From Limnohabitans sp. Rim8 (GTDB lineage Bacteria > Pseudomonadota > Gammaproteobacteria > Burkholderiales > Burkholderiaceae_C), in NCBI GenBank assembly GCA_945901045.1, contig CAMDKK010000009.1:1-64000 (forward strand): a DNA stretch of 64,000 nt, written 5' to 3'. Position 1 is the first letter of the stretch. Each line of letters begins with the position of its first letter. The notes beneath the pieces were generated by a model, which had not been told where the DNA came from, made no database searches, and saw only the letters and a list, made by a program, of their open reading frames with translations. Position numbers and translations under genes: made by a program. Below are positions 57,786 through 64,000 of the stretch, piece after piece.

Positions 57786-58601
57786 TTAAACAAATTGGAA
57801 TTGCAAACGACCCAAAGGGCCATAGTCGGCGTCAAAGACATCACCCAGCTTGGCCAGCGCTGGTTTTGTGAACGAACCGGCCAGCACAATTTCGCCGGCC
57901 TGCAAGTGCTCTCCCCAAGGTGCGAGCTTATTGGCCAGCCAGGCTATGCCGACTGCGGGGTGGCCTTGAACACCGGCGGCCAGGCCCGTTTCTTCCACCA
58001 CACCATTTTGTCGCAAGATGGCGCCGCACCAAGGCAAGTCGGTGGTGTGCGGGTCGACGTGCTTGGCGCCGAGCACAATGCCGGCGTTGGCGGCGTTGTC
58101 GCTGATGGTGTCGTAGACCTTGCGCATCACTTTGGTGTGGCGGTCAAACTGCTCGATGCGCGAGTCGATGATTTCGATCGCAGGCGTCACGTAGTCCGTG
58201 GCATCGAGCACCTGCTCCACCGTCACATGGGGGCCGCGCAGTTCCTTTTTGAGAATGAAAGCCAGCTCGACCTCGACCCGGGGGATGATGAAGTTGGTGA
58301 AAGGAATGTCCAGCACCTGACCAGGGCTACAGGTGTAACGCATGTCATCGAGCAGCGTGCCATAGTCCGGCTCGTCGATCTGGCTGGCCACCTGCATGGC
58401 GCGGCTGGTCAGGCCGATTTTGTGGCCGATCAGGGTGCGCCCTTCGGCGAACTTGATCTGCATCCAGGCGCGGTTGATGTGGTAACCGTCTTCGATCGTC
58501 ATGCCCGCAAAGCGCTTGGAAAAGTGCTCGACCTGTACGCGAGATTTTTCGGATTGGTGCAGCTCAAGCGCGAGCTGCTGGATCAATGCGTCATCAAACA
58601 T
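57786..58601 (-). CDS. hpaH: 2-oxo-hept-4-ene-1,7-dioate hydratase
   Basis: HpaH hydrates the dienoate to 4-hydroxy-2-oxoheptanedioate in homoprotocatechuate degradation. The 271-aa protein has the FAH-like fold with [12 protein letters not shown], the metal-binding [15 protein letters not shown] and [10 protein letters not shown]. The closing [23 protein letters not shown] is typical of hydratase/decarboxylase family members. Confidence 0.93.
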   Translation of the reverse strand: MFDDALIQQLALELHQSEKSRVQVEHFSKRFAGMTIEDGYHINRAWMQIKFAEGRTLIGHKIGLTSRAMQVASQIDEPDYGTLLDDMRYTCSPGQVLDIPFTNFIIPRVEVELAFILKKELRGPHVTVEQVLDATDYVTPAIEIIDSRIEQFDRHTKVMRKVYDTISDNAANAGIVLGAKHVDPHTTDLPWCGAILRQNGVVEETGLAAGVQGHPAVGIAWLANKLAPWGEHLQAGEIVLAGSFTKPALAKLGDVFDADYGPLGRLQFQFV

Positions 58602-58615
58602 GTTTTCATTTCTCT

Positions 58616-58684
58616 CGTAGGCACCAGCCTGGCTGGCGATTGTTTGCGATTTCCGGAATTCGCCAGCAGGGCTGGCTGCTACCA
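58616..58684. repeat. inverted pair of REP-like repeats
   Basis: GTAGGCACCAGCCTGGCTGG at 58618-58637 and ATTCGCCAGCAGGGCTGGCT at 58659-58678 face each other in the gap between hpaH and hpaF. Confidence 0.75.
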
Positions 58685-58697
58685 GGCCACATTGTGC

Positions 58698-59153
58698 TCA
58701 GGCCTTGGTGAACAAGGGGTGGATGTTGCTGAGCTTGGCGTCGAACACTTCAGGGCCGACGTCGATTTGAAGCGTGACACCGATATGGCGCTGGGCCATC
58801 ACGGGTGCAAAAAAAACCTTTGCGACTTCAAGCAAGGTCTGGCCGGCGCGTTGCTGCGTGGCTTCGCTGCGACCACGGCCCATGCGCACATTCAAGTACA
58901 CAAAAGCGTAGTCGCCTGAACCGCCATGGGGGTTGGCATCAAACTGCGCTGCCGCCAAGCCAGCTGCGCCGCCATCCGCTACCGCGTGATGCGGCGCTGG
59001 ATAAGCCAGCACACGTGTGCCGCCCGTGGGAAAGACCTGCTTGCCTTCTTCGTCCTTGACGGTGAGCATGGCATCCGCCATTTGGCGGCATAGGGTGGTC
59101 ATGTGGACTTCGCCATCCAACTGCGCGGTGTAGAGAATCACAAGATGGGGCAT
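58698..59153 (-). CDS. hpaF: 5-carboxymethyl-2-hydroxymuconate isomerase
   Basis: HpaF is a small tautomerase-superfamily enzyme. After Met removal, Pro1 (MPHLVILY) is the catalytic base. The body YAFVYLNVRMGRGRSEATQQ includes the conserved Arg pair. At 151 aa it is slightly longer than I recall for E. coli CHMI. AAGGAT precedes the ATG. It lies between hpaD and hpaH. Confidence 0.9.
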   Translation of the reverse strand: MPHLVILYTAQLDGEVHMTTLCRQMADAMLTVKDEEGKQVFPTGGTRVLAYPAPHHAVADGGAAGLAAAQFDANPHGGSGDYAFVYLNVRMGRGRSEATQQRAGQTLLEVAKVFFAPVMAQRHIGVTLQIDVGPEVFDAKLSNIHPLFTKA

Positions 59154-59197
59154 GGGGTATCCTTAAAGCGGTTCATTTTTGGGCTTGACTCAAAGTC

Positions 59198-59267
59198 GTC
59201 ATTCTTGGGCTTGACCCGAGGATCCATGGACGGTCAAAGGGGGGTCCCGGATCACGTCCGGGATGAC
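59198..59267. repeat. MITE-like palindromic repeat
   Basis: A 70-bp element with terminal GTCATTC..GGATGAC symmetry. It contains GGCTTGACCCGAGGATCC and GTCCCGGATCACGTCCGGGA. A partial copy of its left end (59172-59190) precedes it. The motif resembles GTCAT-type dispersed intergenic repeats in proteobacteria and differs from the REP-like family. Confidence 0.6.
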
Positions 59268-59285
59268 AGAAAATTGCATGCATGT

Positions 59286-60212
59286 TCACAGCCTTGTGCT
59301 CACAGCGGTATAGCCTTGGGCCGCACTGGCTTGGGCTGGTGGAATGTGCTGACCACTCTGCGGCGTGACTTCAAACACGGCATTGAGTTGCCCTGTACCC
59401 GAAGCCCCGAAGTAAGGCGTGAGAATCTCCACGCCCCCGTCATAGTCCGTCCACCCCAAGGCACCCATCAGCATGGCGGTGTCGTGCATAAAGCCTTCAC
59501 CGTGGCCTTTGCTGGCGTACTCGGGCAGCATCTCGCAAAATGTTTTCCACTCCCGCTGGTCCCACATGCGCAGCACTTGTTCGTCCAATTTTTCAAGGAA
59601 AGGGCTCCAGATTTTGTGGGCAAATTCGGGTGCGAGTCCGTTTTGTGCAAAACGGTGACTCAAGCTGCCGCTGGCCAAAAAGGCCACCTTGCCGTCGTAA
59701 TGTTTCTCGACCGCTTCGCGCATGGCCCAGCCCAAGCGGGCGCTGTCGTTCAAATAATGCGAAGTGCACAGCGCTGACACCGACACCACCTTGAAATGCT
59801 GGTCTTGATTCATGTAGCGCAGAGGCACCAGGGTGCCGTATTCGGGCTGCAAGGTGGTAGCGTCATGCGCCAAGGTTTCCACGCCGTAATCGTTGCACAC
59901 CTTGGCCAGCAAGTGCCCCAGCGCCGGGTTGCCGGGCGACTCGAACGCCATATTGCTGATGAAGTGCGGCAACTCGTTGCTGGTGTAAACACCCTTGAAA
60001 TACGGCCCGCAGTTGATGTGGTAACCGGCATTGACCAGCCAATGCGTGTCAAACACCACCAAGGTGTCCACGCCCATGGCGCGGCAGCGGCGGCTGATTT
60101 CTTTGTGCCCATCGATGGCACTTTGGCGTGTGCCAAAACGCTCGCCCGGTATTTCGCTCAGGTACATGCTGGGCACGTGGGTGATTTTGGCGGTAAGAGC
60201 GAGTTGTCCCAT
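59286..60212 (-). CDS. hpaD: 3,4-dihydroxyphenylacetate 2,3-dioxygenase
   Basis: HpaD cleaves homoprotocatechuate next to the ring hydroxyls. The 308-aa protein is of the LigB class III type. Iron ligands include His residues in FDTHWLVNAGYH and a Glu near the C-terminus. SGSLSHRFA marks the active-site His. I set ATG 60212 with AGGAA 8 nt upstream. The frame continues upstream through vapC but that part is not family-like. Confidence 0.93.
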   Translation of the reverse strand: MGQLALTAKITHVPSMYLSEIPGERFGTRQSAIDGHKEISRRCRAMGVDTLVVFDTHWLVNAGYHINCGPYFKGVYTSNELPHFISNMAFESPGNPALGHLLAKVCNDYGVETLAHDATTLQPEYGTLVPLRYMNQDQHFKVVSVSALCTSHYLNDSARLGWAMREAVEKHYDGKVAFLASGSLSHRFAQNGLAPEFAHKIWSPFLEKLDEQVLRMWDQREWKTFCEMLPEYASKGHGEGFMHDTAMLMGALGWTDYDGGVEILTPYFGASGTGQLNAVFEVTPQSGQHIPPAQASAAQGYTAVSTRL

Positions 60213-60250
60213 GGTCTTGTTCCTGGTTATTTTGTGCGTGTGCGATGTGA

Positions 60251-60646
60251 TCAAGGACAGATCAATTTGATCTTCGCAAAGTAGGTCTTGTAGCGCCCCG
60301 CGTCGCGGGTGAGCAGTTTGTGGCCATCGGCCTGCGCGTGTGCACCGATGAAAAAGTCGGGCAGTACGCCTGTTTTGGTGCCGCCGCGTTGGCGGTATTG
60401 CCGAAAGGCCAAGCCTGCAAGGCGGGCGGCGGGGCGTGACAGTTCGAGCATCTGCACGCCCAGCGTGTCCAGAAACGGGTCCAGGTGCGCTGGCTCGGCA
60501 GGGTGACCTGCCAGCTCGGCATAGACCACCATGTTGATGGCCAGTTGACCCGGTTTGGCTCCACGCAAATGCTTCAGAGACCAAGACATCCAGATCGGAT
60601 CGGCCTTGTAAATGTCCAGCAGCACATTGGTGTCCACCAAGATCAT
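60251..60646 (-). CDS. vapC: VapC-type PIN-domain toxin
   Basis: A 131-aa PIN nuclease. The acidic active site is complete: Asp5 (VDTNVLLD), Glu44 (VYAELAG), Asp97 (LPDFFIGAHA) and Asp115 (LLTRDAGRY). VapC toxins cut initiator tRNA or rRNA. The start overlaps the antitoxin stop by 4 nt. It stands 38 bp before hpaD, inside the hpa operon. Confidence 0.92.
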   Translation of the reverse strand: MILVDTNVLLDIYKADPIWMSWSLKHLRGAKPGQLAINMVVYAELAGHPAEPAHLDPFLDTLGVQMLELSRPAARLAGLAFRQYRQRGGTKTGVLPDFFIGAHAQADGHKLLTRDAGRYKTYFAKIKLICP

Positions 60647-60918
60647 GGTTTGTTCCAGCCTTCACCGCGTGTGATCGCCATCCACTCGTCGGTGCTAGGT
60701 CCATCCTTGGCAATGCCAATGAACTGGCGGATCGGGTCATCAGGGGCCAAAAAAGACAGGTCGGGCTCAGGTGCTGGCTTGTTTGGCGACGGTGCTTTGG
60801 CTGCCACCAAGTATTCGGCCAAAGCTTCTTGCACGACTTGCGATTTGGTCAGCTTGCGAACGGCGCAATACTGGGTCAAATCGCGCTCAATGGCTTCGGG
60901 CAGGCGAACAGACAACAT
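60643..60918 (-). CDS. vapB: ribbon-helix-helix antitoxin of VapBC
   Basis: A 91-aa protein with an N-terminal RHH fold (MLSVRLPEAIERDLTQYCA, then KLTKSQVVQEALAEYL) for DNA binding and a Pro-rich C-terminal tail that would fill the VapC active site. It should repress its own promoter through the half-sites at 60929-60992. Confidence 0.88.
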   Translation of the reverse strand: MLSVRLPEAIERDLTQYCAVRKLTKSQVVQEALAEYLVAAKAPSPNKPAPEPDLSFLAPDDPIRQFIGIAKDGPSTDEWMAITRGEGWNKP

Positions 60919-60928
60919 GATGACTCCT

Positions 60929-60992
60929 TGTCATACGGGGTTGATAGACTTGTATGACATCAAGTATGACACGATTTTAAATTTTGTCATAC
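60929..60992. promoter_or_regulatory. four-half-site operator of vapBC
   Basis: TGTCATAC occurs at 60929-60936 and 60985-60992, and its reverse complement GTATGACA at 60952-60959 and 60964-60971. The four boxes form nested inverted repeats just upstream of vapB. The last box covers the hpaE stop codon. This fits cooperative binding by ribbon-helix-helix dimers. Confidence 0.8.
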
Positions 60993-62459
60993 GCCCCAAT
61001 GCGGTATGTGATGCGAGCCCATGGACACCGCCACGTTTTTGGGTTCGCAAAAAACTTCGTAGCTCCAGGTGCCGCCTTCGCGCCCGGTGCCGCTGGCCTT
61101 GGTGCCGCCAAAGGGTTGACGCAGGTCACGCACGTTTTGGCTGTTGACAAAGCACATGCCCGCCTCCACTGCAGCGGCCACGCGGTGCGCTTTGCCAATG
61201 TTCTCGGTCCACACGTAGCTACTCAAACCGTACTGAATGTCGTTGGCCAACTCAATTGCGTGCGCTTCGTCTTTGAACGGGATCAGGCAAGCCACAGGGC
61301 CAAAAATTTCTTCTTGCGCGATCTTCATGCGGTTGTCCACGTCGGCAAACACGGTGGGCCACACGAAGTTGCCTTTTTGCAAGTCACCCGTCAATTCAGG
61401 CGCGTAGCTAGGGCGGTCAAGACCGCCGCACAATAGCGTCGCGCCTTCTTTCGGGCCGAGTTCGATGTAGCTGCGCACCTTGGCCAAGTGAGCCTGCGAG
61501 ATCATCGGGCCGACGATGGTTTTTTCATCCAGTGGATCGCCGACCGCGATGCGCTTGGCGCGTTCGGTGAACTTGGCCACAAAATCGGCATAAATGCTTT
61601 GTTGCACCAGGATGCGACTGCCGGCGGTGCAGCGCTCGCCATTGTTGCTGAAGATCATGAACACGGCTGCGTCCAAGGCGCGGTCCAGGTCGGCGTCTTC
61701 AAAGATCACAAAAGGCGACTTACCGCCGAGTTCCATGCTGAATTTTTTGAGGCCTGCCGATTGCACAATCCGGTTGCCGGTGGCCGTTGAACCCGTGAAG
61801 CTGATGGCCCGCACATCAGGATGCGCCACCAAGGGCTCACCGGTTGTCTTGCCATAACCGTGCACCAGATTCAACACACCCGCAGGCACACCGGCTTCGA
61901 GCGCCAGCTCACCCAAACGGGCCGCACTCATGGGCGAGAGTTCACTCATCTTCAGCACAGCGGTATTGCCAAAGGCCAGGCAGGGCGCGACCTTCCAAGT
62001 GGCGGTCATGAAGGGCACGTTCCAAGGGCTGATCAATGCGCATACGCCCACCGGGTGGAACAAGGTGTAGTTCAGGTGCGTGGGCGTGGGGTAGGTGTGA
62101 CCGTCCACGCGGGTGCACATTTCTGCAAAGTAATGAAAATTATCGGCCGCACGGGGCACCAATTGTTTGCCTGTTTGCGCAATCACCTGGCCACAATCCT
62201 TGGTTTCGGTTTCGGCAATCTCAGGCACATGCTGGGCGATCAATTCGCCCAACTTTCGCATGATTTTGGCGCGCTCCGGTGCGGGGGTGGCGGCCCACTT
62301 GGGAAAGGCAGCTTTGGCAGCCGCAACCGCGGCATTGACTTCCGGCAAGCCGCCTGAGGCGACTTCGGCCAACACCTCCTGTGTTGCGGGGTTGACGGTT
62401 TCAAAATAACCGCTGCCGGCGATACTTTGGCCATTGATGAGGTGGTTGATTTGTTGCAT
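60987..62459 (-). CDS. hpaE: 5-carboxymethyl-2-hydroxymuconate semialdehyde dehydrogenase
   Basis: HpaE oxidises the ring-cleavage semialdehyde with NAD. The 490-aa protein has the aldehyde dehydrogenase motifs: ISPWNVPF, SFTGSTATGN, catalytic Glu in MELGGKSPF and catalytic Cys in NNGERCTAGSR. The N-terminus MQQINHLINGQSIAGSGYF resembles HpaE. The stop codon lies in the vapBC operator region. Confidence 0.94.
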   Translation of the reverse strand: MQQINHLINGQSIAGSGYFETVNPATQEVLAEVASGGLPEVNAAVAAAKAAFPKWAATPAPERAKIMRKLGELIAQHVPEIAETETKDCGQVIAQTGKQLVPRAADNFHYFAEMCTRVDGHTYPTPTHLNYTLFHPVGVCALISPWNVPFMTATWKVAPCLAFGNTAVLKMSELSPMSAARLGELALEAGVPAGVLNLVHGYGKTTGEPLVAHPDVRAISFTGSTATGNRIVQSAGLKKFSMELGGKSPFVIFEDADLDRALDAAVFMIFSNNGERCTAGSRILVQQSIYADFVAKFTERAKRIAVGDPLDEKTIVGPMISQAHLAKVRSYIELGPKEGATLLCGGLDRPSYAPELTGDLQKGNFVWPTVFADVDNRMKIAQEEIFGPVACLIPFKDEAHAIELANDIQYGLSSYVWTENIGKAHRVAAAVEAGMCFVNSQNVRDLRQPFGGTKASGTGREGGTWSYEVFCEPKNVAVSMGSHHIPHWGV

Positions 62460-62480
62460 GTCTATTCCGTTTTTGTTTTT

Positions 62481-62546
62481 GCAGGATCCTGCCTGCAGGC
62501 GATTGATGGCTGTTCATGCAATCGCTTGCTGGGCAAGCTCCTACAA
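62481..62546. repeat. inverted pair of REP-like repeats
   Basis: GCAGGATCCTGCCTGCAGGC (62481-62500) and AATCGCTTGCTGGGCAAGCT (62519-62538) face each other between hpaG2 and hpaE. The right end (CTCCTACA) supplies the hpaG2 stop codon TAG at 62543-62541. Confidence 0.75.
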
Positions 62547-63302
62547 AGTGATGGTGTTGATGAGTTGGCCAATGCCTTCGATCTCGGTCACGATGACGTC
62601 ACCCGGCTGGCAGTCCACAATGCCGTCGGGCGTGCCGGTGAGAATCACGTCGCCAGGCTGAAGTGTCATGAAGCTGCTGAAGTATTCGATCAGCGTGGAC
62701 ACATCAAAAATCATGTCGGCCGTTGTTCCGCTTTGCGTGACTTTGCCGTTCACCGTGGTTTGCAGCTTGAGCGCCATCGGTTGCGGTACATCGGCCGCGT
62801 CAACCAGCCAAGGCCCGATGGGCGTGCAGGTATCGCGGTTTTTAACGCGCAAATTGGGGCGGTACCAGTTTTCCAGATAGTCGCGTATGGCGTAGTCATT
62901 GGCGACGGTGTAGCCGCCCACGTAGTCGTAAGCATCAGCTTTTTTGACATGCCGTGCGGTACGCCCGATCACCACGGCCAACTCGCATTCATAGTGCATG
63001 TATTTCACCTCCGCAGGCCGTTTCGTCAAGGCTTTGTGGCCAATGAATGCGGCTTCACCCTTCATGAAAGCCAAAGGCTCTTCGGGCGCCTTGAACTCAA
63101 GTTCCCTGGCATGGTCGGCATAGTTCAAGCCCAAAGCGATCACGGTGCGTGCCTGGGCTACCGGTGGCAAGGGGGGTAGCCAGACCACGTCGTCAAAACT
63201 GACGAGATGACCTTTGTGCGGGCCTTGGGTGATGCGCAGCTGCCCTTCGGATTCGATGGCGTTCTGAACGGCGCCTGACCAAGCGATGCGTGCGTGCTTC
63301 AT
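62541..63302 (-). CDS. hpaG2: homoprotocatechuate pathway isomerase/decarboxylase, HpaG2 half
   Basis: A 253-aa FAH-fold enzyme. It corresponds to one half of the bifunctional HpaG that isomerises and decarboxylates 5-oxo-pent-3-ene-1,2,5-tricarboxylate. Metal ligands are in HYECELAVVIG, with NDYAIRDYLENWYRPN and GDVILTGTPDG as family motifs. It overlaps hpaG1 by 4 nt and is a separate gene here, whereas enterobacteria have a fusion. Confidence 0.92.
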   Translation of the reverse strand: MKHARIAWSGAVQNAIESEGQLRITQGPHKGHLVSFDDVVWLPPLPPVAQARTVIALGLNYADHARELEFKAPEEPLAFMKGEAAFIGHKALTKRPAEVKYMHYECELAVVIGRTARHVKKADAYDYVGGYTVANDYAIRDYLENWYRPNLRVKNRDTCTPIGPWLVDAADVPQPMALKLQTTVNGKVTQSGTTADMIFDVSTLIEYFSSFMTLQPGDVILTGTPDGIVDCQPGDVIVTEIEGIGQLINTITL

Positions 63303-63955
63303 GCGGCACCCCCTGTTGTGACGTTTTGCACCACGGACTCCAAGCCCGCTGCCCGAATTTCGACTGTGTCACCCGCGCGTGCGCGGGGCCTGAGCCCTCC
63401 TTCAAGACAATCGGTGCCCACCATGAGCACATCGCCTGCTTGCAAAGTCATGAAATCGCTGACATCCGCCAGCAGCTGCGGTATCGATCGTTTGAGCGTT
63501 GAGAGCGCCACCCTCTGCACCACAAGGCCGTTGCACAGCACCTCAATATTCAATTGATCCCAATCAGACTGAAAAGGCGTCAACGCTTGCGGCAGGCCCA
63601 GGTAGCCATCTCGGCAACGGAACTTGATGGGCGGGCGAAAATAACTGGTGTGCGGTACCGACCAGTCCAACAACAAAGCGCCCGCCTGTATCTGTCCGTC
63701 GTGACCCATCACCAAACCCAAGGAGGCACCCACATCCACTTCGCTCACACCGTCCTGCAAGACCAAATCATGGCCCGCCGCGTTGAAGGTATTGGCACTC
63801 TTGACATACAGCACAGGTTTTTTGGGCGGCGCTTTGTGCGGTTCGTCGTGCATGCGCGGAGCCCACAGGTCCCACTCGCGTTGAAAGTTCAGCAAGGTGC
63901 CATACACCGTGCCCTGGGGTTGCCAAGGGTGCTGCGGGGTTCGGATGATTTGCAT
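63299..63955 (-). CDS. hpaG1: homoprotocatechuate pathway isomerase/decarboxylase, HpaG1 half
   Basis: A 218-aa FAH-fold enzyme, the other half of HpaG. Motifs KSANTFNAAGHDLVLQDG, EVDVGASLGLVMGHD and AGDVLMVGTDCLEGG are recognised. It is the first complete gene of the operon in the window. The 45 bp to its right (63956-64000) may include the end of an upstream gene (frame ending VESSVTP-stop), which cannot be judged. hpaR, hpaB, hpaC and hpaX are not in the window. Confidence 0.9.
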   Translation of the reverse strand: MQIIRTPQHPWQPQGTVYGTLLNFQREWDLWAPRMHDEPHKAPPKKPVLYVKSANTFNAAGHDLVLQDGVSEVDVGASLGLVMGHDGQIQAGALLLDWSVPHTSYFRPPIKFRCRDGYLGLPQALTPFQSDWDQLNIEVLCNGLVVQRVALSTLKRSIPQLLADVSDFMTLQAGDVLMVGTDCLEGGLRPRARAGDTVEIRAAGLESVVQNVTTGGAA

Positions 63956-64000
63956 GTGTTACGCCTCTTATTTTCAGGGTGTGACGCTGGATTCGACCGC

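Noticed and set aside
57795..58919. 374-codon plus-strand frame across hpaH and hpaF
   Set aside because: It spans two real genes and their repeat-filled spacer on the other strand and shows no family motif.
60213..60740. N-terminal extension of hpaD through vapC
   Set aside because: The extra 176 codons overlap the toxin in another frame and lack similarity. ATG 60212 with AGGAA matches the HpaD start.
63956..64000. End of an upstream gene at the right edge (frame ending VESSVTP-stop)
   Set aside because: Only eight codons are visible, so a gene cannot be claimed.

Overview
The window reads as a chromosomal segment of a betaproteobacterium in the order Burkholderiales, most likely family Comamonadaceae. 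This is inferred from gene content and order: rpe-gph-trpE-trpG-trpD-trpC-ung, the dolP/diaA/yraN/rsmI block, a PhaM-type granule protein, DUF3567 and DUF3108 proteins, and FAD monooxygenase-DUF2783-FahA. I could not run a phylogeny. Gene density is high and there is no prophage, insertion sequence or CRISPR array. The mobile-like content consists of small palindromic repeats, one toxin-antitoxin pair and several gene remnants.

Positions 1-9200 are housekeeping. On the minus strand are tRNA-Tyr and an rpe-gph-trpE-trpG-trpD-trpC-ung run. It carries a possible tryptophan leader peptide before trpE and the 43-codon stump of a LysE-type exporter between trpG and trpD. On the plus strand are apaG and thiL-pgpA-cinA. 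Positions 9200-18270 hold a minus-strand spc/alpha-type ribosomal block from rplN to rplQ, ending in initiator tRNA-fMet. It starts from its own promoter because the S10 cluster is not upstream, and infA is missing between secY and rpmJ.

Positions 18400-25400 hold proC, ubiA-oxyR-recG, a zinc peptidase and queA. Positions 25400-28800 encode a salicylate 5-hydroxylase-like ring-hydroxylating oxygenase (large subunit, small subunit, Rieske ferredoxin) with an alpha/beta hydrolase. After tgt come FIST/phaM and a copper-handling locus (PCuAC, YcnI, DUF2946) in which a TonB-dependent receptor seems to be deleted to a 24-codon tail. Then come GST, VOC, FAH-family and IclR genes, DUF3108 and DUF3567 proteins, an AbrB-type permease with a class III aminotransferase, purU and an isolated glcD.

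Positions 44000-49500 contain a 20-copy hexanucleotide tandem repeat and then a MarR regulator with a 22-bp palindromic operator candidate. The regulator is followed by an aromatic FAD monooxygenase, a DUF2783 protein, fumarylacetoacetase and a type II asparaginase. Positions 49500-55900 carry yggS, pilT, a beta-hydroxyacid dehydrogenase, dolP-like, diaA-like, yraN, rsmI and a DMT exporter.

Positions 55900-63960 are a minus-strand homoprotocatechuate meta-cleavage operon: hpaG1, hpaG2, hpaE, hpaD, hpaF, hpaH. A VapBC pair sits between hpaE and hpaD. The last aldolase gene, hpaI, is reduced to 42 codons and is followed directly by a class II aldolase/adducin-family gene and a ketopantoate-reductase-like gene. 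This remodelled hpa operon, the hexamer array and the dispersed REP-like palindromes are the most unusual features.
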